Shown here: positions 26,954-36,008 of the stretch, piece after piece
Numbering within the stretch: position 1 is the stretch's first letter
How the letters are laid out: the number at the start of each line of letters is the position of its first letter
Assembly: GCF_000299895.1 (NCBI RefSeq)
Contig: NZ_AMRG01000006.1
Span: forward strand, 1-64,000
DNA: 64,000 nt
From: Idiomarina xiamenensis 10-D-4
Lineage (GTDB): Bacteria > Pseudomonadota > Gammaproteobacteria > Enterobacterales > Alteromonadaceae
Direction: 5' to 3'
Translations under genes and position numbers: made by a program
The notes under the pieces: model-generated
What the model saw: the letters and a program-made list of their open reading frames with translations, nothing else
What the model was told of the DNA's origin: nothing
The model's database searches: none

Positions 26954-28513
26954 ATGTCAGACTCTAATCAACAGCAAGCACCCCGTACACTGCTCAACCG
27001 ACTCTTAGACAAGGTTGAAAAAGTCGGTAATAAACTCCCCGATCCGGCCATGATGTTTTTTGGCTTATTGATCATCGTTTGGATCACCAGTTTTTTCTTA
27101 TCCGGCGTCGAATTTGATGCTACCCACCCGTTAACCGGCGACACTATCGTCGTTAATAACTTGCTCAGCGGCACCGCGCTGGCTGACTTTTTAGCCAATA
27201 TCGTACCAACCTTTATGGGCTTTGCGCCGTTGGGCGTGGTACTGGTAGCGATGTTAGGTGTCGGTGTGGCCGAAAAAAGCGGCTTCATTAACGTCGCTAT
27301 CAAGTTGATGTTGAACGTCACGCCGAAAATGTTACTGACGCCGGTGCTTATTTTAGTGGCCATCGTCTCGCATACCGCTGTCGATGCCGGTTACGTATTA
27401 GTGATACCGCTTGGCGGGGTGATATTTTACGCCGCCGGACGTCACCCGCTAGCGGGTATTGCTGCGGCTTTTGCTGGCGTTTCCGGCGGCTTTAGCGCCA
27501 ACTTCGTGCCGTCGGCCATCGACCCATTATTGCAAGGTTTCACGCAAACAGCGGCACAGCTCTATGACCCAGAAATTCAGCTTAACCCACTCAATAATTA
27601 TTATTTTACCGCAATTTCTTCCATTTTGGTGGTTGCCATTGGCTGGTTCTTAACCGATAAGGTCATCGAGCCGCGCCTACAAAGCGCAAAACTAGACGGC
27701 GACCAAGAAGATATGCCAGAACTAGGCGACGTCACCAGCCGTGACCGCCGGGCATTTTACACCTCGGTGTTAGCTATGGTGGTTGGCATTGGCCTGCTGA
27801 GCTGGGCGGCGTTGATCGAGAACTCGCCACTGGCTGACCCGGAAACCGGCGAACTGGCCAGTTTTAGTGCGCCGTTAATGGCCTCGATTGTACCGCTAAT
27901 TTTCTTATTGTTTGTCATTCCGGGCATTATTCACGGTTTTATGGCAGGCACCTTTAACAACAGTAAAGACGTGGTCAAAGCGATGACCGAGTCGATGGAA
28001 GGCATGGCCTACTATATGGTCATGGCGTTCTTCTGCGCGCTGTTTATTAAGTCATTTGGCGATTCACAACTGGGTATTCTGCTGTCTGTTGAAGGAGCTG
28101 ATTTGCTACGTAGCTGGGAATTATCGGGTGGTTTAACTATCGTCGGTATTATTATTTTGGTTGGCTTTATTAACCTTTTTGTCGGCTCCGCGTCGGCTAA
28201 ATGGGCGTTAATTGCGCCAATATTTGTCCCCATGTTAATGCAGTTGGGTTATTCGCCTGATTTAACCCAAGCGGCTTACCGTGTCGGTGATTCCTCCACC
28301 AATATTATCACCCCGCTATTGCCGTACTTCCCGCTGATCGTGCTGTATTGTCAACGCTATGTGAAAGGTACGGGTATCGGCACGCTGGTATCGATGATGT
28401 TGCCTTATTCGGTGTGTTTGCTCATTCTTTGGTCGATTTTTCTGGTTGTCTATTGGACACTGGGTATTCCGCTGGGCATTCAAGCCAGTTATAGCTATCC
28501 AGTTGTGGGGTAG
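26954..28513 (+). CDS. AbgT family transporter (second copy)
   Basis: A 519-residue membrane protein of the same family as the 11151-12719 gene. It has LLDKVEKVGNKLPDPAMMF, PLGVVLVAMLGVGVAEKSG, SANFVPSAIDPLLQG, and the C-terminal SASAKWALIAPIFVPM and RVGDSSTNIITPLLPYFP. The two paralogs differ clearly in loops, so they are not a recent duplication. It is followed six bases later by an SDR gene, suggesting co-transcription. Import of p-aminobenzoyl-glutamate or export of antifolates are the known family activities. Confidence 0.93.
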   Translation: MSDSNQQQAPRTLLNRLLDKVEKVGNKLPDPAMMFFGLLIIVWITSFFLSGVEFDATHPLTGDTIVVNNLLSGTALADFLANIVPTFMGFAPLGVVLVAMLGVGVAEKSGFINVAIKLMLNVTPKMLLTPVLILVAIVSHTAVDAGYVLVIPLGGVIFYAAGRHPLAGIAAAFAGVSGGFSANFVPSAIDPLLQGFTQTAAQLYDPEIQLNPLNNYYFTAISSILVVAIGWFLTDKVIEPRLQSAKLDGDQEDMPELGDVTSRDRRAFYTSVLAMVVGIGLLSWAALIENSPLADPETGELASFSAPLMASIVPLIFLLFVIPGIIHGFMAGTFNNSKDVVKAMTESMEGMAYYMVMAFFCALFIKSFGDSQLGILLSVEGADLLRSWELSGGLTIVGIIILVGFINLFVGSASAKWALIAPIFVPMLMQLGYSPDLTQAAYRVGDSSTNIITPLLPYFPLIVLYCQRYVKGTGIGTLVSMMLPYSVCLLILWSIFLVVYWTLGIPLGIQASYSYPVVG

Positions 28514-28518
28514 GCAAG

Positions 28519-29310
28519 ATGACCGCTATCGCAGGAAAACGTATTTGGTTAACCGGTGCCTCGTCGGGCATCGGTTTAAGCTTGGCCGAACAATTGGCCG
28601 CCGCCGGTGCCGAACTGATTTTGTCGGCTCGGCGCGAGTCACTCTTAAACGATCTACAGCAACGGTTGCCGCATAGCGAACGGCATCGTGTGCTAGCGCT
28701 AGATTTAAGTGACCCTGAGCAGGCGCTAGTCACCGCTCAAGCAGCGCAATTGGGGCAAATTGATATCTTGATCAATAACGCCGGTGTATCACAGCGTAGT
28801 TGGGTGATAGATACCGAGCTGGCGGTTTATCGACAATTGATGGAAGTCGATTACCTAGCGGTGGTGGCGTTAACCAAGTGGGTATTGCCCGAGATGTTAG
28901 CCCGTGGTGAGGGCCACATTGTCACCGTATCGAGTGTCGCGGGTAAAGTCGGTACCAAGCTACGTAGCGGTTATGCCGGAGCTAAATATGCGGTGCTCGG
29001 CTTTATGGATTGCCTACGCGCCGAGGTCAGTCAGCAGGGCGTAGTCTGTAGCTCGATACTACCGGGTTTTATCAACACCCAAGTCGCACACAATGCGTTA
29101 ACCGGTGATGGCTCACAGCGTGGCCGTGCCGACGGCGATAATGCCAGCGGCATGAGTGCCGATGCTTGCGCCAAGCAAATCATCGCCGCTATTCAGCACA
29201 ACCGTGACGAGGTGGTGATTGCCAAAGGTATGAGTAAACTGGCACCATTATTACAACGTTTTATGCCCGGCACGCTGCGACGCATCATGGCTAAGCGCGC
29301 CGTGGATTAA
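28519..29310 (+). CDS. SDR family oxidoreductase, DHRS7-like
   Basis: A 263-residue classical short-chain dehydrogenase with TGASSGIG (12-19), an SARR segment that favours NADP, LINNAG, the catalytic Ser in VSSVAG and the YAGAK pair, plus the PGFIN segment after the active site. The closest family resemblance is to DHRS7B-type oxidoreductases with unknown substrates. It lies six bases behind the AbgT transporter and its end overlaps the convergent 29307-29930 gene by 4 bases. Confidence 0.92.
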   Translation: MTAIAGKRIWLTGASSGIGLSLAEQLAAAGAELILSARRESLLNDLQQRLPHSERHRVLALDLSDPEQALVTAQAAQLGQIDILINNAGVSQRSWVIDTELAVYRQLMEVDYLAVVALTKWVLPEMLARGEGHIVTVSSVAGKVGTKLRSGYAGAKYAVLGFMDCLRAEVSQQGVVCSSILPGFINTQVAHNALTGDGSQRGRADGDNASGMSADACAKQIIAAIQHNRDEVVIAKGMSKLAPLLQRFMPGTLRRIMAKRAVD

Positions 29311-29930
29311 CGCGAGAGGTAAATCACCCAATCGCCATCATGATCAGCATCGCTGTCGCCGCCGATCGCCGACCGCATATGCGACTGATACCAGGGTGCA
29401 GCGACCAACGCTCGCTGCACTTGCATCATCGCGGTAAAACGCCCGATAGTGGGTTGACTCGATAAATTGATTTGGCACAAGGTCTCGCGACAGTCGACCG
29501 ATTTCAGTTTCAAGTCGCGCAAACGCTCATCGTTAATAAAAACATCGTTAATTTCAGTTTGTCGACGATAAGCCCAACTTTGATCGATGCTCTCATTGTC
29601 CATACGTTGTTTGAAGTCATCAATGGTGGCGTGGATTTGTGCAGCGTTTGCTCGATTAATATCAATGCTAGATGCGGAAACGCTGTTCAGCTCCAGTGAA
29701 GTCGGTGGTATCGCTGATTCTTTCTCTATGCGTTTAGCATCAACCGTCGCGTACTCAGTACTGTCCTTGCTTGTACTCACATCGACAGGTTCGGCAAACT
29801 CAACGTCAAACGGTTGCTTATGGCTATCAACCCGAACCTCTGGCTGCGGTGGCAAGCTGTACTGAACAATGACGGTCACTAGCAGCAGCAAAAACAGCAC
29901 ACCGTAAAATCGATACGCATGACGGCTCAT
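29307..29930 (-). CDS. Membrane-anchored protein of unknown function with a C-terminal Cys pair
   Basis: A 207-residue protein with a single N-terminal transmembrane helix (about 8-24), a low-complexity acidic linker (30-90) and a C-terminal globular part holding VDCRETLCQINLSS, where two cysteines six residues apart may form a disulfide. The topology suggests a periplasmic domain anchored to the inner membrane. Similar CxxxxC domains occur in uncharacterised proteobacterial proteins. It stands alone between the SDR (convergent) and the bkd operon terminator. I cannot assign a function. Confidence 0.75.
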   Translation of the reverse strand: MSRHAYRFYGVLFLLLLVTVIVQYSLPPQPEVRVDSHKQPFDVEFAEPVDVSTSKDSTEYATVDAKRIEKESAIPPTSLELNSVSASSIDINRANAAQIHATIDDFKQRMDNESIDQSWAYRRQTEINDVFINDERLRDLKLKSVDCRETLCQINLSSQPTIGRFTAMMQVQRALVAAPWYQSHMRSAIGGDSDADHDGDWVIYLSR

Positions 29931-30042
29931 CGCACTTTCCTAATGTAACTTGATAACCTAAAGACTATGGGCGATAACAAGTTATCGGACAAGGTTGCTA
30001 ATAACACCAATTGCCGCATTCATCACACAATAGGTAACACAC

Positions 30043-30073
30043 AAAAAAAGCGCGTCGATTGACGCGCTTTTTG
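30043..30073 (-). terminator. Terminator of the bkd operon
   Basis: On the minus strand AAAGCGCGTC pairs with GACGCGCTTT around AATC and is followed by a run of seven T. It lies 21 bases after the bkdB stop. Confidence 0.93.
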
Positions 30074-30093
30074 AGGTTTTAAATGGTGCGGAT

Positions 30094-31722
30094 TTACACC
30101 ATTTCCACCAACATACTGGTTGGGTCTTCGAGAAACTCTTGCCAGCGTTTGTTAAAGCGAGCAATGGTGCCACCGTCGATTATACGGTGGTCGCCAGACC
30201 AACTGACCGTCATGATCTTACGTGCAACAACGTTGCCTTGAGCGTCAAAGCGCGGTAACTCTTGCACTTTACCCAACGCCACGATGGCCGCTTCCGGTTT
30301 GTTAATGATAGGCGTCGCCACCGTACCGCCGATAACGCCAATATTGGAGATAGTAATAGTCCCCCCCTTCATATCGGCCTGACTCATCTTCCCTTCGCGT
30401 GCCGCTTGCGTCAGACGCGTTACTTCGTTAGCGACATCCAGCATTGATTTTTGTTGTACCTGTTTAACGTTAGGCACTAACAAACCAATCTTGGTATCCA
30501 CCGCCATGCCGATGTTGTGGTCGTCAAAATAGGTAATTTCGCTACAGTCGTCGTTCACCTGCGCGTTCATCACTGGGAATTCTTTCAACGCCAGCGACAA
30601 CGCTTTGATAAAGAACGGCATCACCGTCAACCGCACACCCTGCTCTTGATAACGTTGCTTCAACTTCTCGCGTAAGGCAATCAACTCAGTCACGTCAAAT
30701 TCGTCGGCGTAGGTAAAGTGCGGAATGCTGCTAACCGAATCGGCCATTTGCTTAGCCATCGCCGCCCGTACACCACGGATCGCCTCGGTACGAGTTCCTC
30801 CGCTCTGGGTGGTCGATTGAGTACCAGTAGCGGCCGCAGCCTGAGTTCCATTGGCGGTAGCTTGAGGCGCTTGTTGATGCTGTTTCAGATCGTCTTTTAA
30901 CACACGACCCTTGGCACCCGAGCCCTGCACGGCGCTGATATCGATATCCATCTCGCGTGCTAAACGACGTACCGCTGGACTCGCCACCGCTTTGCCCGGA
31001 CGCACTGCGCCAGACTGGCGAGTTGATGCCGAACGACTACTGCTTGCGCGTTCGGCTTGTTCACTCGCTTGCGGTTGTTGCGCTTGTTGGGCCTGAGCAC
31101 TATCGTTATCGCTATTGGTCGCCGCACTGGTGCCGCCTGACAAGGCAAACAACGGCTCGTGCACTTTCGCGATATCACCCTTTTGGTAATACAACTTGGC
31201 GACCACACCGTCGTCTTTGGCTGGAATTTCGACCACCGCTTTATCGGTCATCACCTCGACCACCGGTTGATCTTCGACCACGCTATCGCCTTCGGCCACT
31301 TTCCATTCGACAATTTCACACTCGACAATGCCCTCGCCGATGTCCGGCAAGATAAAGTCAGTGGTGCCGCCGCGGTTGTTTGAGGTGGTTTGTTTAGCAG
31401 ACTCGTTGCTAGCAGCAGCCGACTCACTATCGGCCTGCTCAGCGCCTGCCGATGATGCTTGTTGGTCAGCGGCGTCATCATCGCCGTCGGCAGCTAAGGC
31501 AAACAACGGCTCATGGACTTTGGCAATGTCGCCTTTTTGGTAATAAAGTTTGGTGACCGTACCGGTATCTTTAGCCGGAATTTCGACCACCGCCTTGTCG
31601 GTCATCACCTCGACCACCGGCTGATCTTCCTCAACACGGTCGCCTTCGGCTACCAGCCACTCAACGATTTCACACTCAACAATCCCTTCACCGATATCAG
31701 GGAGGATAAAGTCTTTACTCAT
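30094..31722 (-). CDS. bkdB: Branched-chain 2-keto acid dehydrogenase E2 (dihydrolipoamide acyltransferase)
   Basis: The E2 core of the complex that converts branched-chain keto acids to acyl-CoAs. The 542 residues hold two nearly identical lipoyl domains (1-78, 121-195) with lipoyl lysines K43 and K161 in VMTDKAVVEIPA, Ala/Gln/Ser-rich linkers, a peripheral subunit-binding domain (about 245-280) and the catalytic domain with H512 and D516 in GDHRIIDGG. Two lipoyl domains are more than the single one of many Bkd E2 proteins. It is the third gene of bkdA1-bkdA2-bkdB. No E3 (lpd) gene is attached, so the complex must share E3 with pyruvate dehydrogenase. Confidence 0.95.
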   Translation of the reverse strand: MSKDFILPDIGEGIVECEIVEWLVAEGDRVEEDQPVVEVMTDKAVVEIPAKDTGTVTKLYYQKGDIAKVHEPLFALAADGDDDAADQQASSAGAEQADSESAAASNESAKQTTSNNRGGTTDFILPDIGEGIVECEIVEWKVAEGDSVVEDQPVVEVMTDKAVVEIPAKDDGVVAKLYYQKGDIAKVHEPLFALSGGTSAATNSDNDSAQAQQAQQPQASEQAERASSSRSASTRQSGAVRPGKAVASPAVRRLAREMDIDISAVQGSGAKGRVLKDDLKQHQQAPQATANGTQAAAATGTQSTTQSGGTRTEAIRGVRAAMAKQMADSVSSIPHFTYADEFDVTELIALREKLKQRYQEQGVRLTVMPFFIKALSLALKEFPVMNAQVNDDCSEITYFDDHNIGMAVDTKIGLLVPNVKQVQQKSMLDVANEVTRLTQAAREGKMSQADMKGGTITISNIGVIGGTVATPIINKPEAAIVALGKVQELPRFDAQGNVVARKIMTVSWSGDHRIIDGGTIARFNKRWQEFLEDPTSMLVEMV

Positions 31723-31739
31723 GCTATAGGCTCCCTAAC

Positions 31740-32717
31740 TTAAAAGTTCATCGATGCTTTGATGGCTTCGTATACCTTCAGATGGTCAACGAAATATTCC
31801 TTTTCATGACACAACGGATATGGCACATCCAAGCCAGTCACCCGAGCGATCGGTGACTCCAAATATAAGAAGCATTCTTTTTGGATGGTCGCCGCAATTT
31901 CGCTGGCAAAACCGTTAGTCAGCGGTGCCTCTTGGCTGATCACTAAACGGCCGGTTTTTAATACCGATTTAGCCACGGTTTCAACATCCCACGGCAAAAT
32001 GCTGCGTAAATCAATAATTTCACAAGAAATACCGTCTTTTTCCGCCATTTCCGCCGCTTTCTCATTGACCTCGCATTGCGCGCCCCAGGCCAACAAGGTA
32101 ATGTCTTTACCCTCTTTGACCACATCGGCTTTGCCCAATGGCAGCGTGTACTCTTCCTCGGGCACATCACCCGTCGAGGCACGATAGAGGCGCTTCGGCT
32201 CTAGGAATAACACCGGGTTGTTATCAAAAATAGCGCTCAGCAATAAACCTTTAGCTTGATACGGGTTACGCGGGGTTACGATCTTCAAACCCGGCGTATG
32301 CGCAAAGTAAGCCTCTGGCGATTGCGAGTGATAATGGCCACCGGCGATACCGCCACCGTATGGCGTGCGGATGGTTAAACCGCCGACATTAAACTCGTTG
32401 CCCGAGCGATAACGGAATTTTGCCGTCTCGTTAACGATTTGGTCAAAGGCCGGAAAAATATAATCGCCGAACTGAATTTCGGCGACCGCATAACTACCTT
32501 GTGAGGCTAAACCGTTAGCAAAACCAATGATACCTTGCTCGACCAGCGGCGTATTAAAATTGCGCTGGCGACCATACTTTTCGGTCAAACCAGAGGTGGC
32601 TCGGAAAACGCCACCAAAACCACCAGTATCTTCACCAAAACTGTACACTTTATCGTTTTTAGCCATAGCAATGTCGAGTGCATTATTGATGGCTTGTAAT
32701 AAATTCATTTTCGCCAT
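31740..32717 (-). CDS. bkdA2: Branched-chain 2-keto acid dehydrogenase E1 beta
   Basis: A 325-residue beta subunit of the thiamine-diphosphate dehydrogenase heterotetramer. It shows [15 protein letters not shown] near the N-terminus, [27 protein letters not shown], the [21 protein letters not shown] block and the C-terminal [14 protein letters not shown]. The start shares one base with the bkdA1 stop (TAATG), so translation is coupled and the two subunits are made in equal amounts. bkdB starts 17 bases after its stop. Confidence 0.95.
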   Translation of the reverse strand: MAKMNLLQAINNALDIAMAKNDKVYSFGEDTGGFGGVFRATSGLTEKYGRQRNFNTPLVEQGIIGFANGLASQGSYAVAEIQFGDYIFPAFDQIVNETAKFRYRSGNEFNVGGLTIRTPYGGGIAGGHYHSQSPEAYFAHTPGLKIVTPRNPYQAKGLLLSAIFDNNPVLFLEPKRLYRASTGDVPEEEYTLPLGKADVVKEGKDITLLAWGAQCEVNEKAAEMAEKDGISCEIIDLRSILPWDVETVAKSVLKTGRLVISQEAPLTNGFASEIAATIQKECFLYLESPIARVTGLDVPYPLCHEKEYFVDHLKVYEAIKASMNF

Positions 32718-33904
32718 TAGTCGATACTCCCCGACGTTTTTGGATAGGCATCCGGATACTTACGAATGTGTGCTTTCAGCTCATCCAACTGCGCTTTTAA
32801 TTGCTCGCTGGGCTGGTCATAAACGTCGTTGATCAATTCATCAATGCTTGGCGCTGGCACTTTCTCGGCTTTTTTCAGTGCCGCCAATACCGCCGCCTTT
32901 TTCTCTTGCAGATTGCTCTCAGCCTGCTCTTCGGTTAACCAACCTTTATTGATCATCCAACTCTGCATACGCGCCAGCGGATCTTTCTTGCGCCAGCCGT
33001 CTTCTTCTTCACGGCTACGATAACCGGTGGGATCGTCTGAGGTTGAGTGGCCCGCCATACGATAAGACATGGCTTCAATCAATACCGGCTCGTTTTCTTC
33101 AACCGCTAATTTACGTGCCAACTGTGTGGCTCGCAGTACCGCTAAAATGTCGTTACCGTCAACACGGATTGTCTTCAAACCATAGCCAACACCACGCGGC
33201 GCAATGCCGTCGCCGCCATATTGCTCGCCTTGCGACGGCGTCGAGATGGCATAACCATTGTTACGACAGAAGAAAATTACCGGCACTTTGTAGACCGAGG
33301 CCATATTTAAGGCGGCATGAAAGTCGCCCTCAGAAGCCGCGCCTTCACCAAAGTAGCACAGCGTACAATGACCGCTTTTATCCATTTTCTGACCAAAGGC
33401 ATAGCCAGTGGCTTGTGGGATTTGGGTACCTAATGGCGACGATATGGTCATAAAGTTAAGCTCAGCACAGCCATAATGCACCGGCATTTGTCGCCCTTTA
33501 CCTAAGTCTTTGGCGTTTGAGAACAATTGATTCATAAATTGTTCGACGCTAAAGCCGCGATAAGCCAAGGCGCCCTGTTCACGGTATTGACCCATGATCA
33601 TGTCGCCGTCTTGCAGTGCGGCCGCAGAGCCAATACTGGCGGCTTCTTCGCCTAATGACGCTAAATAAAAGCTGATTCGGCCCTGACGTTGAGCGGCAAT
33701 CATGCGCTCGTCCAGAATGCGAATGAACTGCATGGTGTCGAACATTTTTTCGGCTAACGCCTGATCAAATTCGGGCAACTTGGCACCCTTATGCTCGCTA
33801 CCATCCTCTTTGAGGATTTGCAGCATCGGGATCGTCAGTGCAGAGGCGTCTAAAAATGACGCTTCGGTGACGATATCAATATTGTGTTTTGTATCCTTCG
33901 CCAT
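32717..33904 (-). CDS. bkdA1: Branched-chain 2-keto acid dehydrogenase E1 alpha
   Basis: A 395-residue alpha subunit that binds thiamine diphosphate. It has [20 protein letters not shown], the [13 protein letters not shown] block, the TPP motif [13 protein letters not shown] through NNGYAIS, and the [18 protein letters not shown] loop near the active site. It is the first gene of the bkd operon, with a perfect 18-bp palindrome 48 bases upstream of its start that looks like a MerR-type operator. Its stop overlaps the bkdA2 start. Confidence 0.95.
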   Translation of the reverse strand: MAKDTKHNIDIVTEASFLDASALTIPMLQILKEDGSEHKGAKLPEFDQALAEKMFDTMQFIRILDERMIAAQRQGRISFYLASLGEEAASIGSAAALQDGDMIMGQYREQGALAYRGFSVEQFMNQLFSNAKDLGKGRQMPVHYGCAELNFMTISSPLGTQIPQATGYAFGQKMDKSGHCTLCYFGEGAASEGDFHAALNMASVYKVPVIFFCRNNGYAISTPSQGEQYGGDGIAPRGVGYGLKTIRVDGNDILAVLRATQLARKLAVEENEPVLIEAMSYRMAGHSTSDDPTGYRSREEEDGWRKKDPLARMQSWMINKGWLTEEQAESNLQEKKAAVLAALKKAEKVPAPSIDELINDVYDQPSEQLKAQLDELKAHIRKYPDAYPKTSGSID

Positions 33905-33951
33905 AACCTTCTCTTATCGGTATGAAGCCATTACTGAAACTGCGGTAACTT

Positions 33952-33969
33952 TACCTTTACGTAAAGGTA
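33952..33969 (-). promoter_or_regulatory. Perfect palindrome, LiuR-like (MerR-type) operator of the bkd operon
   Basis: TACCTTTACGTAAAGGTA is a perfect 18-bp palindrome. On the minus strand it fills the spacer between TTGCAT and TAAAGT, a promoter geometry typical of MerR-family regulation. In Alteromonadales, branched-chain amino acid catabolic operons are commonly under the MerR-family regulator LiuR, which binds ACGTAAA-containing palindromes. The regulator gene is not in the window. Confidence 0.65.
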
Positions 33970-33980
33970 CATGCAAATAA

Positions 33981-34005
33981 CGCGGGGCCGAAAATCGACC
34001 CCGCG
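33981..34005. other. GC-rich stem-loop between astE and bkdA1
   Basis: CGCGGGG-C-CGA pairs with TCG-A-CCCCGCG around AA, with one mismatch. There is no T run on either side, so it may be a weak terminator for astE or an mRNA end-stabilising hairpin. It lies 77 bases beyond the astE stop and just upstream of the bkd promoter. Confidence 0.5.
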
Positions 34006-34081
34006 TACTGTAAATTCAAACAGACAGCGCAACGCGCATGATAGTGGCTGCGCCAACTCAAGCAAGCCACTCATGACAAGG

Positions 34082-35116
34082 TTAGACCAGTTGCAGCCGT
34101 TGCGCTGGAATTTCTACCACCGTTAACAACGCGCGTTGGCCAATGGCTACCTTAGCATTAGGGAAAATGATGCGCTCTTGCGGCTGTTCGACGCGATACT
34201 CAATATCACCGTCGGTCGCCAACAATTCACCCTGTTGAAACGGCGTGAAGTTAGCGACGTCATCGGCAAAGTGCAAGCGAAAATCTTGCTGAGTGCGATT
34301 AATGGTACGTGCAACCTCATAAATTTGATGCTTATCGCTATCAAACGCCGACCATTGTGGCGCACTTTCGCTCAGTAAACGTCGCAAGCTACGGTCAGCA
34401 TCGGCAAAACGGCGCATGTCATTTTCGCCGAAAGGTTTGACCTTACCTAACTCCACCGTAAAGGCATGCGCCTGACAATGGGCTGAAGAAAAATAAGAAA
34501 ACGTGGTGGTCGGCTCTTGATTCAGCAAGATGGTGGTCACACCGCAATCGCGTAAGAATGAAAGCTGCTCTTTGCTGTACGGTTTGCCGTGTAAGAACGG
34601 ATAAACCGCGAACTTTTCGTGTGCCGAGTCGCGGATCGCGGTATGCAAGTCGTAGTGCAAACGCGTTTTTTCATCAGCCTCGGCGGCGCTGTAAAACTGT
34701 TGAACATATTGTTCCAACTTCGCCGCCCGTTCACGTTCGGGATTAATCATACCCGGTGCATTGCTATGTTCGCCACTAAACAGGCGGTTCATGTTCTCTT
34801 CGACAAAACGTCGTCCAGCATTAATTGAGGCCGGATTAGCAATCAAAAATAGTGTTCGATGGGCTAACTGTAGCTTGCCGCTGCGCACGTCGGCGACCAT
34901 ATCTCTTAGCAATTCAATTGGGGCCGTCTCGTTACCGTGTACCGCGCAGGAGATCACCACCTGCTTGTCGCCCGCTTGAGCGGGCTCAGCGACCAACACG
35001 CCACTGTCCCAAAGCTGTAATTCGGTGCCGTTATCTAGGCGTTGATGAAACTGGTCTGCAACACCGTCGGGGTGCGCACAAGACCAAGCAAGAAAATCTG
35101 CATCCGCAAAATTCAC
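34082..35116 (-). CDS. astE: Succinylglutamate desuccinylase
   Basis: AstE catalyses the last step of the arginine succinyltransferase pathway, releasing glutamate and succinate. The 344 residues match the family. Zinc ligands H60 and E63 (VHGNETAP) and H158 (YDLHTA) and the catalytic E222 (FTVELGKVKPFGEN) are all present. The start is GTG at 35116 with CAGGAG six bases upstream. It lies 15 bases behind the DUF599 gene on the same strand, so the two are probably co-transcribed. The other ast genes are not adjacent. Confidence 0.95.
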   Translation of the reverse strand: MNFADADFLAWSCAHPDGVADQFHQRLDNGTELQLWDSGVLVAEPAQAGDKQVVISCAVHGNETAPIELLRDMVADVRSGKLQLAHRTLFLIANPASINAGRRFVEENMNRLFSGEHSNAPGMINPERERAAKLEQYVQQFYSAAEADEKTRLHYDLHTAIRDSAHEKFAVYPFLHGKPYSKEQLSFLRDCGVTTILLNQEPTTTFSYFSSAHCQAHAFTVELGKVKPFGENDMRRFADADRSLRRLLSESAPQWSAFDSDKHQIYEVARTINRTQQDFRLHFADDVANFTPFQQGELLATDGDIEYRVEQPQERIIFPNAKVAIGQRALLTVVEIPAQRLQLV

Positions 35117-35131
35117 AGGTGACTCCTGAGG

Positions 35132-35854
35132 TTATTGTTTGCCCGGGGTAAAGTGATGAATCGAGAGTAGCGCGCGCAAGACGCGCGAACGATACTCACG
35201 TCGATACAACACCACCACGACTAAGGCACTGGTTGCCATAAAAAAGAATGGGTGTACGAACCAGCTTAAATAAGCCAGTGCGAAATAATAAGCACGCAGG
35301 CCATTATTAAATTCGTGTCCAGATTGGTCCAATACCTTCGCTGCATGCTTGGCAAAATGCTCGCGCTCTTCTAAGTTCTTGCCGCCTAAATGGTAGCTCG
35401 GCGCAGCGCCCATCAACACTGCGACAAAGCCGAACTGGCGAATGGCCCAAGTGAATTTAAAAAACGCATAGACAAAAATGCCCGCTAATAAGGCTAATTT
35501 GACTTGCACCAGCGGTAAGCTGGTGTGAATGGTGAACGGTAAGTTGTCCAACAACAACACCATTTTGTCACCGGCGGCAAGTACCGTGAGTAAGCCCGCC
35601 AGCACGAGCAGGGTTGAAGAGGCAAAAAAGGTTACCGTGCGCTCAATGTTAGCCAGTAGCGACGCGTCTGCCATTTGATGCTCTTTCTGCATCAGGGTTT
35701 CCATCCAATCAACCCGTAAGGTGCGTAAGATACTCGACAAGCAATGGGTGGTCTTAGCCCGCTTACGAGCAAACACCGAATAGCCCACCCAGCAAATAAT
35801 AAAAAACGCCAGCGCAAGCACATCTAATAAGGGTACGGTCATCAGCTTGTCCAT
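35132..35854 (-). CDS. DUF599 family membrane protein
   Basis: A 240-residue inner-membrane protein with about four transmembrane helices (about 5-25, 70-95, 105-130, 180-205 from the chosen start). The DUF599 signatures are LRVDWMETLMQKEHQMADASLLANIERTVTFFAS and the FNNGLRAYYFALAYLSWF block. The function is unknown. Starts at 35854 (AAGG 6 bases upstream) and 35842 are both plausible; a TTG at 35869 is open but less likely. It precedes astE by 15 bases. Confidence 0.88.
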   Translation of the reverse strand: MDKLMTVPLLDVLALAFFIICWVGYSVFARKRAKTTHCLSSILRTLRVDWMETLMQKEHQMADASLLANIERTVTFFASSTLLVLAGLLTVLAAGDKMVLLLDNLPFTIHTSLPLVQVKLALLAGIFVYAFFKFTWAIRQFGFVAVLMGAAPSYHLGGKNLEEREHFAKHAAKVLDQSGHEFNNGLRAYYFALAYLSWFVHPFFFMATSALVVVVLYRREYRSRVLRALLSIHHFTPGKQ

Positions 35855-35955
35855 CCTGAACCTTGGCAATGAAAGGTAACCCGAACAGCATCAGTGTAAG
35901 GGACGGTTATGACCATTATGTGACAGAAGACACGCTGTTGTCATGGGCTACCCAG

Positions 35956-35991
35956 AAAAAAGGCCGCTAACCGAGTACCGGCTAACGGCCT
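35956..35991 (-). terminator. Terminator after the RND pump genes
   Basis: On the minus strand AGGCCGTTAGCCG pairs with CGGTTAGCGGCCT (two G-U pairs) around GTACT and runs into six T. It lies 17 bases beyond the RND permease stop. Confidence 0.9.
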
Positions 35992-36008
35992 GTTTCGATC
36001 AATACGGC

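Noticed and set aside
30718-31743. Several plus-strand open frames opposite bkdB
   Set aside because: They are shadows of the biased codon pattern of the minus-strand E2 gene, with no ribosome sites or recognisable domains.
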